Shown here in pieces: positions 34,702 to 43,016 of a stretch of DNA of 58,728 bases. The position numbers were made by a program, and so were the translations under genes. The notes under the pieces are model-generated. The model was not told the origin of the DNA. It was given only the letters and a program-made list of their open reading frames with translations, and did not search any database. The stretch's first letter is position 1, and each line of letters begins with the position of its first letter. The stretch comes from an uncultured Bacilli bacterium (lineage in GTDB: Bacteria > Bacillota_I > Bacilli_A > RF39 > UBA660), in the NCBI GenBank assembly GCA_934163035.1, contig CAKPJX010000006.1, forward strand, positions 1-58,728, written 5' to 3'.

Positions 34702-35553
34702 CTATTTTCCCCCTTTACCAGTTTTATCTTCATTACTGATTGTAGTGGCATTCTTAGTAGCATCATTAGCTATAACCTTAGCTAAAGCTAATTGCTCCAT
34801 AGAATTTTCATAAGCTTTAAAATCTGTTTCCCCATTTTTATCAACGCATCCTAGACTTCTAACATAGTCATCAAACGTTTCACAGTCATTAAAATCAAAT
34901 GTATCAATACCATTTTCCCTAGCATATGTTTTAGCAAAAGTAAAAACTTCAGATGTACTTGATATAGGTTGATAATGTAGTCCACTATAAACCTCATAAA
35001 GAGCTAACTGTGGATCATCACTTTTGACAACTTCTTTTCCCATCTGATCAGTATCATACCAATAATCATCAAGTCGTCCACTCATATTATTATGTACGTT
35101 TTCATTAACAATATATTGATATTGATGAATATATTTATAAGCATCTGAGAAATCTCTATTGTTTCTGACAAAATTGCTTCCAAATAGACCCACCGCAATA
35201 CCAACAGCCACCGCAATTGCAACAATACGCTTTTTATTGTCCTCAGCTTTATTATTGCTTTGAACTTTCTTTTTATCTGACATTCTAACAGGAGATTTTG
35301 TCCCTACACTATTCTTTCGATATTTTTTAGCAACTTCTAAAACATCATTTTTATCAACTTTTTCAACCATTTCTTGTATATCTAAACCTTTTGATGAATT
35401 ATAACCATGATAAACAGGAGGCGTAAAAATTTCATCAGGCCGCACATTTTTCTGTATCTCTTCACTTCTTTTTCTAACAAGCTCATCAACATCTACATCA
35501 CCGTGGTAATAAACAGGAGGCTTACCATTACCTGTAAAAATACTATCACCCAT
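34702..35553 (-). CDS. Single-pass membrane protein of unknown function
   Basis: 283 residues. The N-terminal ~100 are cytoplasmic and hydrophilic, with two related PPVYYHGD/PPVYHGYN segments; one membrane helix (about 109-128) follows, then an external helical part and a Lys/Gly-rich tail. No family recognised. GGAGTGA is five bases before the ATG. Being next to the sporulation pair it could be a spore-stage protein, but this is only proximity. Confidence 0.7.
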   Translation of the reverse strand: MGDSIFTGNGKPPVYYHGDVDVDELVRKRSEEIQKNVRPDEIFTPPVYHGYNSSKGLDIQEMVEKVDKNDVLEVAKKYRKNSVGTKSPVRMSDKKKVQSNNKAEDNKKRIVAIAVAVGIAVGLFGSNFVRNNRDFSDAYKYIHQYQYIVNENVHNNMSGRLDDYWYDTDQMGKEVVKSDDPQLALYEVYSGLHYQPISSTSEVFTFAKTYARENGIDTFDFNDCETFDDYVRSLGCVDKNGETDFKAYENSMEQLALAKVIANDATKNATTISNEDKTGKGGK

Positions 35554-35634
35554 AATATCACTCCATTCTTTAGTATCCTAGTTAAAGGATAACACAATTA
35601 AAAATTTCTAACAACATATATGTAAATCATTTTA

Positions 35635-35665
35635 CATAAAAAGCCATATTATTTCTAATATGACT
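35635..35665 (-). terminator. Terminator of the first class III RNR operon
   Basis: AGCCATATTA (35642-35651)/TAATATGACT (35656-35665) with TTTC loop; on the minus strand it is followed by TTTTTATG. It overlaps the nrdG stop at 35664. Confidence 0.75.
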
Positions 35666-36212
35666 ATATAAACATATACTCTGGTTTTTTATATACAGTA
35701 ACACTTTTATCATCAACATATTCTGGAACTAGGACAACCTTTTCCTGAGCTAAACTTTTTGCTACATCAATTATCCTCTGATTCCTAGAACCCCTAAAAT
35801 AAATATCTAGACTTTTTTCTTCAAGAATAAATTTACCATCAACCAAAACGTCTATTTCTTCTAACAGTTTTCTATGTTTTGGATTTAAAAGCATAGACTC
35901 GTAAGTGAAACCAGTATAACACCAAACATTAAGTCCCATCTCATGTGCAGCCTTACATATTTCTATGCAGGCATCACTCTGACAAACAGGATCCCCTCCA
36001 GATAAAGTTATTCCATCTTGCCCATCTATATTTTTTAATTCTTCAATAACTTCACCAACATCAACTAAATAGCCTCCATCAAAATCATGTGTTGTTGGGT
36101 TATGGCAGCCCTTACAATTATGTGGACACCCTTGAGTCCAAACAACAGTTCTTATACCTTCACCATCGACAATAGAGTCAGGTTGCAAAGAAGCTGCTAA
36201 CCTAATTTTCAT
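35664..36212 (-). CDS. nrdG: Anaerobic RNR activating protein (first copy)
   Basis: 182-residue radical SAM enzyme that makes the glycyl radical on NrdD. The [4Fe-4S] motif is CPHNCKGC (Cx3Cx2C), followed by LSGGDP, the SAM-binding loop, and WCYTGF. No Shine-Dalgarno is evident; its ATG overlaps the stop of the 57-residue glycyl-radical gene (ATGA), so translation is probably coupled. That coupling is consistent with the radical donor and acceptor being made together. Confidence 0.93.
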   Translation of the reverse strand: MKIRLAASLQPDSIVDGEGIRTVVWTQGCPHNCKGCHNPTTHDFDGGYLVDVGEVIEELKNIDGQDGITLSGGDPVCQSDACIEICKAAHEMGLNVWCYTGFTYESMLLNPKHRKLLEEIDVLVDGKFILEEKSLDIYFRGSRNQRIIDVAKSLAQEKVVLVPEYVDDKSVTVYKKPEYMFI

Positions 36213-36382
36213 TTACTACAATCGCTATCTTTTTTTAATAGTTCTCTAACACCGGAATGTTTAACACGATCTTTTTCCTCTGCTCTTTTACCATTGTTAA
36301 ATCTTGAAACATCCCCTGCTAAATATCCAGTAACTCTTCTAATTCTTTCGAATTTTTCTCCTTCTCCAACTATTTTTTCCAT
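36209..36382 (-). CDS. Stand-alone NrdD glycyl-radical C-terminal subunit
   Basis: A 57-residue gene with AGGAGG nine bases before its ATG. Its sequence contains RRVTGYLAGDVSRFNNGKRAE and DRVKH, the glycyl-radical tail that ends ordinary class III RNR (for example RVCGYLG...FNAGKQEE..RVKH in E. coli NrdD). The large NrdD just upstream stops after its zinc motif and lacks this tail. I infer that the radical Gly is carried on this separate peptide, comparable in idea to the YfiD/GrcA spare part of pyruvate formate-lyase. Its stop overlaps nrdG. Confidence 0.85.
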   Translation of the reverse strand: MEKIVGEGEKFERIRRVTGYLAGDVSRFNNGKRAEEKDRVKHSGVRELLKKDSDCSK

Positions 36383-36414
36383 AAAATTTTTCCTCCTATT
36401 CTAATTATTTTATA

Positions 36415-38733
36415 TTATCTTCCACAACACTCTGGTGATGTAATCTTTTCCATTGGAACCCCTTCGAATTCATGTCTACCACAACCAGGACAAACATCAT
36501 TAATAACTCCTACATATCCACAAACAGGATCTCTATCAACTGGATGGTTAACTGCACCATACCCAATACCAGATTCTTTCATAATACGGATAACCTTTTC
36601 AAATGCATCAACGTTACTAGCAACATCTCCATCTAATTCAATATATGAAATATGTCCACCATTAGTAAGCTCATGATAAGGAGCTTCCGTTTTTAATTTA
36701 TCAACAATACTAATATTGTAATAAACTGGTACATGGAATGAATTAGTATAATACTCTCTATCAGTAACACCTTTAATTTTTCCATAAATTGCCCTATCTA
36801 TTGCTGTAAATCTACCAGATAATCCTTCAGCTGGAGTAGCTAAACAAGTAAAGTTAAGATTATACTTTTCACAGTTTTCATCACACTTTTTACGCATAAA
36901 CTTAATTATTTCAAGTCCTAACTTCTGACTGGTCTTACTTTCACCATGATGTTCACCAGTTAAAGCCTTTAAACACTCCGCAAGACCAATAAAACCAGTA
37001 GATAATGAGCCATGCTTCCAAACCTTTCTTAAACGATCCGTAGGTTTTAATTTTTCACCATTAGTCCAAACACCTTGTCCTAACAAGAATGGGAAATTAT
37101 AAGAATGTTTACTGCATTGAACTTCAAATCTTTCAAGTAATTGATCACGAACCTTATCCATAATTTCACCAAGTTCATTATAAAAGCCCTTCATATCAGC
37201 TTTATCACGCTCTTTTAAAGCAATTCCATATTTAATACCAAGTCTAGGTAAATTAATAGTTGTAAATGATAAATTACCTCTTCCAGTAACAACTTGATTA
37301 TCAGGTGAAGTTACATCAGCAAAAACTCTCGTACGACAACCCATATAAGCTATTTCCGTATTAACATCTCCCGGTTTATAAAATTGTAAATTAAATGGAG
37401 CATCAACAAATGCAAAGTTAGGGAAAAGTCTCTTAGCTGAAACCTTACAAGCTAATCTAAATAAATCATGATTAGGATCTTCCTTATTATAGTTAATTCC
37501 TTCTTTTACCTTAAATATTGATACAGGAAATATTGGTGTTTCTCCATTACCTAAGCCTCTGTCAATTGATAAAAGTAAGTTTTTAATAACCATTCTTCCT
37601 TCTGGAGTAGTATCAGTACCAAAGTTAACAGATGAAAATGGTACTTGGGCTCCAGCTCTTGAATGCATTGTATTTAAATTATGTACAAATGCTTCCATTG
37701 CCTGTTGCGTAGCTCTATCAGTTTTTTGTAAAGCCTTCTCACTTGCTAATTTAAATATTTCTTTTACTCTATCAGAGCTCTTTTGATAATCAGAAAATCC
37801 CTCTAAATTAACATCTATACTATCAATTTTATCAATTTCTCTAATAATTCTATCTATATTAATAACTCCGATAAAACCATCTAAATCTAGAAAATCATAT
37901 ATTGTTTGTTTAAATTGTTTCTTAAAGGTTTTCAAAACTCCAGGTGCTAAATAATAATCAAGTGCTGGTATAGATTGACCACCATGTTGATCATTTTGAT
38001 TAGCTTGAATAACTATTGCTGCAAGTGAACTATAAGTAGAAATATCTTGTGGAGGTCTAACATAACCATGTCCTGTATCAAATCCATTCTTAAATAATTT
38101 TGCTAAATCTATTTGACAACAAGTAGTAGTTCCCATTGCCAAAAAGTCCATATCATGAATGTGAATAGTACCCTCATCATGCATTTTTGCATATTCAGAC
38201 TTCATCAAATATGCTTTAGCAAATTCTCTTGAAACAGTTGAACCATATTGAAGCATTGTTCCCATTGGACTATTACCATCAATATTAGCATTTTCTCTTT
38301 TTGCATCTTCTTCATTTGCTGATTTTAATCCTAAATTCTCTAAAGATTTTAAAAATTTATGAGTTTTCTTATCATCAAAGAAAGACTTTCTAGATTGAGC
38401 TCTTCTCTCACGATATTCTGAAAATGATTTATAAACATCTTCATACCCTTTAGCAGATAATTCTTCTTCAATAAGATCCTGAATCTGTTCAATCTTAAAT
38501 TTATCCGTATCTTTAGAAGCCTTTTCAATCTTTTTTAAAACTGCTTGATAAACTTTTTGAATATCCTTAGTGTCATATTTTCTAGGAGTTCTTTCATCTT
38601 CACCATCATCTACCTCAACACTATCAAACCCCTTCTTAATCGCAAGAGCTATTTTAGTCTCATCAAAAGGAACCTTTTTACCATTTCTTTTAATAACCAT
38701 TAACTCATCTAATTTGTTGCTTACATCTACCAT
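36415..38733 (-). CDS. nrdD: Class III ribonucleotide reductase large chain without glycyl tail
   Basis: 772 residues. The N-terminal ~100 residues are an ATP-cone (KRNGKKVPFDETKI) for allosteric control; the ten-stranded barrel follows, with catalytic-type segments around TCCQIDLAKLFKNGF and FAFVDAPFN. The C-terminus has CGYVG...CPGCGR, the Zn site, then ends at ECCGR. It reduces ribonucleoside triphosphates anaerobically. The radical RVxGYL tail is absent here but present in the next gene. Good promoter upstream and GTGGAGG before the ATG. Confidence 0.93.
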   Translation of the reverse strand: MVDVSNKLDELMVIKRNGKKVPFDETKIALAIKKGFDSVEVDDGEDERTPRKYDTKDIQKVYQAVLKKIEKASKDTDKFKIEQIQDLIEEELSAKGYEDVYKSFSEYRERRAQSRKSFFDDKKTHKFLKSLENLGLKSANEEDAKRENANIDGNSPMGTMLQYGSTVSREFAKAYLMKSEYAKMHDEGTIHIHDMDFLAMGTTTCCQIDLAKLFKNGFDTGHGYVRPPQDISTYSSLAAIVIQANQNDQHGGQSIPALDYYLAPGVLKTFKKQFKQTIYDFLDLDGFIGVINIDRIIREIDKIDSIDVNLEGFSDYQKSSDRVKEIFKLASEKALQKTDRATQQAMEAFVHNLNTMHSRAGAQVPFSSVNFGTDTTPEGRMVIKNLLLSIDRGLGNGETPIFPVSIFKVKEGINYNKEDPNHDLFRLACKVSAKRLFPNFAFVDAPFNLQFYKPGDVNTEIAYMGCRTRVFADVTSPDNQVVTGRGNLSFTTINLPRLGIKYGIALKERDKADMKGFYNELGEIMDKVRDQLLERFEVQCSKHSYNFPFLLGQGVWTNGEKLKPTDRLRKVWKHGSLSTGFIGLAECLKALTGEHHGESKTSQKLGLEIIKFMRKKCDENCEKYNLNFTCLATPAEGLSGRFTAIDRAIYGKIKGVTDREYYTNSFHVPVYYNISIVDKLKTEAPYHELTNGGHISYIELDGDVASNVDAFEKVIRIMKESGIGYGAVNHPVDRDPVCGYVGVINDVCPGCGRHEFEGVPMEKITSPECCGR

Positions 38734-38767
38734 ATAAAAACCTCCACTATAAGTAACTTATAATTCA

Positions 38768-38796
38768 ATTTTAGAAACTCTTTAATAAAAAATCAA
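38768..38796 (-). promoter_or_regulatory. Promoter of the split nrdD operon
   Basis: Minus-strand TTGATT (38791-38796), 17-base spacer, TAAAAT (38768-38773), 35 bases before the ATG at 38733. Confidence 0.65.
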
Positions 38797-38904
38797 TAGG
38801 AAAAAAGATACTTTTTTTACCAATTTTTCTAATACGTTGATATACCAATAAAATACTGAAAAAATTTTTTTGTTCGATTTACGACAATTGACATTTTTTA
38901 TACA

Positions 38905-38940
38905 TTTAAAAAAATACTTTTTTTGAAAAAAAGTATTTTT
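38905..38940 (-). terminator. Terminator of the nrdD2-nrdG2-dut operon
   Basis: AAAATACTTTTTTT and AAAAAAAGTATTTTT (38911-38940) form a long AT hairpin followed on the minus strand by a T run. The wider AT-rich gap 38734-39027 shows no ORF. Confidence 0.55.
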
Positions 38941-39027
38941 AGTAAAATTTTTTTATTATTTTCCTTATTTTTCAATAAATCAGTAGTTTACAAAAAGTAA
39001 TTTTTTAAAAAATAGAAAAAATGATTT

Positions 39028-39498
39028 TTATAATTTTTTAATTTCTGCATCAGTTGAGCCAAAGCCGCCTCTTCTAGTTCCAACTGCATTATCACCATCA
39101 CAAATCAAATATTTAGTAAAAACAACTTGTCCTATAACATCACCTTTTTTAACTTCAATATCATGATCACTACAATTAAAATAAGCAAAGTAAAAATGAC
39201 CATCATTATCCTCATTTCCATAATAATCAGAATCAATTAATCCCACACTATTAGCCATTAAAAAGCCTTTCTTAGGGCCACTAGACCTATTTAATAGTAA
39301 ATAGCACTCATCCTCCATACAATAAGCTTTTAAGCCTGTAGGAATAAGTGTAGGCTTAATGCCAGGCTTATACATTGGAATAATAATATCCTCAGCTGCC
39401 TCAACATCATAACCAGCCGAATGTGTTGTTTTTCTTACTGGTAAATTTATATTTTTATCCTCATACCCTTTAGCAATTTCAAATCCTCTTTTTCTCAT
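39028..39498 (-). CDS. dut: dUTP diphosphatase
   Basis: 156-residue dUTPase that converts dUTP to dUMP and PPi, keeping uracil out of DNA. The trimeric-family motifs are visible: HSAGYDVEA (1), NRSSGPKKG (2), GLIDSDYYG (3), and RRGGFGST (5). An acidic insertion (NEDNDGHFYFAYF) follows motif 3 and is longer than usual. AGAGGAGG precedes the ATG at 39498; the frame opens at 39540 but that start overlaps nrdG2. Co-transcribed with a class III RNR, fitting dNTP supply. Confidence 0.93.
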   Translation of the reverse strand: MRKRGFEIAKGYEDKNINLPVRKTTHSAGYDVEAAEDIIIPMYKPGIKPTLIPTGLKAYCMEDECYLLLNRSSGPKKGFLMANSVGLIDSDYYGNEDNDGHFYFAYFNCSDHDIEVKKGDVIGQVVFTKYLICDGDNAVGTRRGGFGSTDAEIKKL

Positions 39499-39508
39499 AA
39501 TTCCTCCT

Positions 39509-40054
39509 CTATAAATTACTATCCTTAAGTATTTTATCATTATCTATATATAATATTTCTCTTTTTTCATCTAAACTCTTTTTAACATCTATAATCATTT
39601 GATTACTACTACCAACATAATTTAACTTATAATCTGCTTTTGCTAAAATAAATTCGCCATCTAATAAAACATCAATATTTTCTAAGATTAATTTAAGATT
39701 CATATCATCATGAGCTTGTTCTAATAATTCATCCCATGTATATCCAGTATAGCACCAAATACTTTTATCTGGATATTTATCTCTTATTTCTAAAACTAAA
39801 TTTTTAATCTCCTCACGATTTCCTAAATAAAGTGGATCTCCTCCTGATAAAGTTAGACCACTACACCAATCATGTTCCAACTCATCAAATATCTCCCTTT
39901 TAGCAACATCATCAAATATAAGACCCTTCTTCTGATCCCAAGTAATAGGATTTTGACAAGCATGGCAATGATGTGAACAACCAGAAGTCCATAAAACTAC
40001 CCTAAGTCCTTCTCCATTTAACATATCTGCTTTAGTTATATTATGATACCTCAT
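39509..40054 (-). CDS. nrdG: Anaerobic RNR activating protein (second copy)
   Basis: 181-residue radical SAM enzyme with CSHHCHAC (Cx3Cx2C) and LSGGDPLYLGN, activating the NrdD encoded just upstream. The start at 40054 follows the nrdD2 stop (40056) directly, and AAGGAAG lies about 11 bases upstream inside nrdD2. It is distinct in sequence from the first copy, so it is likely specific for its own NrdD. Confidence 0.93.
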   Translation of the reverse strand: MRYHNITKADMLNGEGLRVVLWTSGCSHHCHACQNPITWDQKKGLIFDDVAKREIFDELEHDWCSGLTLSGGDPLYLGNREEIKNLVLEIRDKYPDKSIWCYTGYTWDELLEQAHDDMNLKLILENIDVLLDGEFILAKADYKLNYVGSSNQMIIDVKKSLDEKREILYIDNDKILKDSNL

Positions 40055-40055
40055 A

Positions 40056-42191
40056 CTACATAGACTTCCTTTCTGATATTTCAACCATTTTAGCATTACT
40101 TAACATTGTATCTCCATGGACTCTTGAATATGAAAGATAACCATTCATCCTATCTATCTTTGTAAGATCACTACTACCACATTTAGGGCAAACATCCATA
40201 TCTAACTCCTCATGTCCACAATTATTACAATAAGCAAGACTCAAATTAACACCTTCATAAAAACCTTTCTCCATCGCCCTTTCAACATAAGTAATCATAG
40301 CCTTAGTATTATAATTTAAATTATATCTAACATATTGAATTCTGCCACCTTTAAATAAGTCCCAGAATCGCTCTTCTAAATCCTGCTTTTCTATACCATT
40401 AATATTTTCCCATACTCCACAGTGAAAACTATTAGAAACATATTCTCTAGAACTAACTCCCTCAATTATTCCATATTTATTTCTAAATTGCCTAATTTGT
40501 AGTCCACATAAATTCTCAGCTGGAGTACCATATATAGCATATAAAATACCATCCTCATCACGATACTCTAATATCTTCTTATTAATATATTTTAATACTT
40601 CAATCGCAAACTCTCCATCTTCTACAAGACTCTTACCATTATATAAAACTTGCAATTCATTTAAAGCCGTTATTCCATAAGAAGCAGTCGAACTCTTAAG
40701 TATAGGTTCAATTTCATCATCAGGTTTTAAATTTCCTCCATAAAAGCCTCCTTGACAATAAGCAAGTGGATTAGTTGAAGCTTTCTTCTTACCTAAATAT
40801 CGATAAGTACGAATATGAATCTTTCTAATCATTTCTAAATAATAATCTAATACTTCATAAAAATCTTTTTGTTCCTCTCTCGCTTTAGCAAGTACCATTG
40901 GTAAATGCAAGGAAATTGCTCCTATATTAAATCTACCTATATAAACAGGTTTATCATTTTTATCAAGTGGATTTATTCCACCATTCTCATACCATGGTGA
41001 TAAAAATGCCCTACATCCCATTGGACTAACAATTCTCTTATACTTTTTATACATCTCTGGTACATATCCCTTACCTGATAAAGATAAATAATCTGGATAC
41101 ATTGCCTTTTGACTACACTTTATTGCTGCAAGAAAACTGTCTCTTAATTTTCCCCCAGTACCATGAACCTTCTTATCATATAAAAATACCAATTTAGGAA
41201 ATAAAGTAGGTCTCTTCTGTCCTTCTTTACCTTGACCATTTCCATGGACCTCAAGCATAGTCTTAGTAATTAATACTGCAAATTCATCACTATCAACACC
41301 AAATGTAAAAGTAACGAAAGGATAATCTCCTCTACTAGATCCAACTGTATTTAATTTATATTCTATTCCCTGATATCCTTGTTCACATTCTCTTTTTACT
41401 TTTTTAAATGCATAAGAAGAAGCCTCATTTGTATACTCGCTACCCTTAATTTCTAAATATTCATTATAGTATTTCTTATATGACATTTTAGCATACTTCT
41501 TTAAAACAGTATCAACCTCTGGTACTGTAAATCCCCCATACTGCATAGCAGTAGTATTTAAAATAACATCACCCATAACACAAAAAGCTGCTTGTAATGA
41601 TTTAGGTTCAGTATACCAAATATTACTCATTTCAAAACCATCTTTTAAAACATTAGCCATATCAAATAAACAACAATTCATTGTATCTCTTCTATAACTC
41701 ATATCATGAATATAAATATACCCATCTTTACAAGCTTCAATTTCATGGCTAGTTAAAAAGAATTTTTTATATAGCTCTTTATTTAAACAATTATAAATTA
41801 AACATCTCTGTGTAGTTACTAAAGCACTATCCATATTAGAACATTCTTTATCTCCAATAAATGAAATAGTCTGACTTCTTTTATAAACTTTTTCCAAAAG
41901 ATGTCCCAAATCCTTACGATAATCCCTATACTCTCTATAACTTTTTGCAACTAAAGGATTAACTTGTTCTAAGGCAGCTTCTACACAACTATGAACCTGT
42001 TCAATAGTAGGATCAGTAGTCTGCGTTTTTAAAAGTTTTCTAACTATATCTATAACTTCATTAATTGCTTCATCTGTTAAATTAATCATAACTCTCTCAG
42101 CACTATAATTAATTGCATCTTTTATTTTATTAGAATTAAAATATTCTAAATTACCATTCTTTTTTACTATTTTTATATCATCTTTCTCCAT
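40056..42191 (-). CDS. nrdD: Class III ribonucleotide reductase, complete
   Basis: 711 residues: N-terminal ATP-cone (KKNGNLEYFNSNKI), barrel with NCCLFDMANVLKDGF, and a C-terminus containing CNNCGHEE...CPKCG zinc site and then RMNGYLSYSR, the glycyl-radical motif. Unlike the first NrdD it carries its own radical tail. The two NrdDs differ enough to represent different subfamilies. AAGGTGG precedes the ATG by 11 bases. It is divergent from a Crp/Fnr-type regulator, which may control it in response to redox. Confidence 0.95.
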   Translation of the reverse strand: MEKDDIKIVKKNGNLEYFNSNKIKDAINYSAERVMINLTDEAINEVIDIVRKLLKTQTTDPTIEQVHSCVEAALEQVNPLVAKSYREYRDYRKDLGHLLEKVYKRSQTISFIGDKECSNMDSALVTTQRCLIYNCLNKELYKKFFLTSHEIEACKDGYIYIHDMSYRRDTMNCCLFDMANVLKDGFEMSNIWYTEPKSLQAAFCVMGDVILNTTAMQYGGFTVPEVDTVLKKYAKMSYKKYYNEYLEIKGSEYTNEASSYAFKKVKRECEQGYQGIEYKLNTVGSSRGDYPFVTFTFGVDSDEFAVLITKTMLEVHGNGQGKEGQKRPTLFPKLVFLYDKKVHGTGGKLRDSFLAAIKCSQKAMYPDYLSLSGKGYVPEMYKKYKRIVSPMGCRAFLSPWYENGGINPLDKNDKPVYIGRFNIGAISLHLPMVLAKAREEQKDFYEVLDYYLEMIRKIHIRTYRYLGKKKASTNPLAYCQGGFYGGNLKPDDEIEPILKSSTASYGITALNELQVLYNGKSLVEDGEFAIEVLKYINKKILEYRDEDGILYAIYGTPAENLCGLQIRQFRNKYGIIEGVSSREYVSNSFHCGVWENINGIEKQDLEERFWDLFKGGRIQYVRYNLNYNTKAMITYVERAMEKGFYEGVNLSLAYCNNCGHEELDMDVCPKCGSSDLTKIDRMNGYLSYSRVHGDTMLSNAKMVEISERKSM

Positions 42192-42240
42192 AATTACTGC
42201 ACCACCTTAAATAAAAGTTTAACCAAATTTAAAAAATATT

Positions 42241-42279
42241 GCTGTTGCATTTGCAACAGCATCCAAAATCTTATATAAT
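42241..42279. promoter_or_regulatory. Palindromic operator over divergent nrdD2 / Fnr-type promoters
   Basis: GCTGTTGCA (42241-42249) and TGCAACAGC (42252-42260) form a perfect 9-bp palindrome with a two-base centre. Its right arm contains TTGCAA (42251-42256), a -35 placed 17 bases before TATAAT (42274-42279) for the plus-strand regulator. The mirror TTGCAA could serve nrdD2. A repressor or the neighbouring Fnr-type protein is likely to bind here. Confidence 0.65.
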
Positions 42280-42302
42280 CTAGTTAATAGGAAGTGATAA
42301 AT

Positions 42303-42926
42303 ATGATGGAAAACATTGAAAGACAAGAACTTTTAACATTCCAAAATCAATTGTCAAAATGTGTCAACGTAAAATATGCTACCTTTTCAAATAAAGATCT
42401 AATAATTAGTAATAGTCCAACAAAAAAAAGAATTGGCTTTATCATATATGGAAAAGCCTCAATAATTAAAACAGATATTAATGGTAATTCTACTATAATG
42501 CGTGAATTAAAACAAAATGATATCTTTTCTAATCTATTTTTCTGGGACTTGGAAGATGATATATATATAATTAGCAATAAAGAAACAGAAGTAGTATTTA
42601 TTGATTATAATTCAATATTAAAAGATTGTACCAAAAAATGCCCTTTTCATAATAAATTAGTTTTAACACTATTTGAATTATTAATAAAAGATAATAAACA
42701 ACAAAACGAAAAAATAGAACTACTTTCAAAAAGAACAGTCAGAGAAAAATTACTATTCTTTTTAAAAAACAGAACTAATTCTAATAATATATTTAATGTT
42801 ACTACTTCATATACCGCTATAGCAGACTACATCTGTGTTGATAGAAGTAATCTAATGAGAGAGTTAAAAAAAATGGAAAATGAAAAGATTATTGAAAGAG
42901 ATGGGAAAAAAATTACTATTCTATAA
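42303..42926 (+). CDS. Crp/Fnr-family transcriptional regulator
   Basis: About 207 residues: an N-terminal cupin-type effector domain (NSPTKKRIGFIIYGKASI), a linker with a Cys-containing block CTKKCPFHNKL, a dimer helix, and a C-terminal winged helix (YTAIADYICVDRSNLMRELKKMENEKII). The Fnr-type factors sense redox or small molecules. The ATG at 42303 has AGGAAG eight bases upstream. It is divergent from nrdD2 and shares a palindrome, so it may regulate that operon and itself. Confidence 0.9.
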   Translation: MMENIERQELLTFQNQLSKCVNVKYATFSNKDLIISNSPTKKRIGFIIYGKASIIKTDINGNSTIMRELKQNDIFSNLFFWDLEDDIYIISNKETEVVFIDYNSILKDCTKKCPFHNKLVLTLFELLIKDNKQQNEKIELLSKRTVREKLLFFLKNRTNSNNIFNVTTSYTAIADYICVDRSNLMRELKKMENEKIIERDGKKITIL

Positions 42927-42927
42927 A

Positions 42928-42984
42928 AAAAGAACTTTAATCGAAAAAGTTCTTTTCAGAGTATTGACAAAATTCAATACTCTG
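42928..42984. terminator. Two stacked hairpins after the Fnr-type gene
   Basis: AAAAGAACTTT/AAAGTTCTTTT (42928-42956, T-rich end) terminates the plus-strand gene. It is followed by a perfect 11-bp stem CAGAGTATTGA/TCAATACTCTG (42957-42984). Confidence 0.7.
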
Positions 42985-42985
42985 A

Positions 42986-43016
42986 AAAATCTCAAAGCAT
43001 TATGCTTTGGGATTTT
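42986..43016 (-). terminator. Terminator of the sigma-like repeat gene
   Basis: Minus-strand stem formed by AAAGCA/TGCTTT plus flanking pairs around the stop at 43000, followed by ATTTTTC. Confidence 0.6.
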
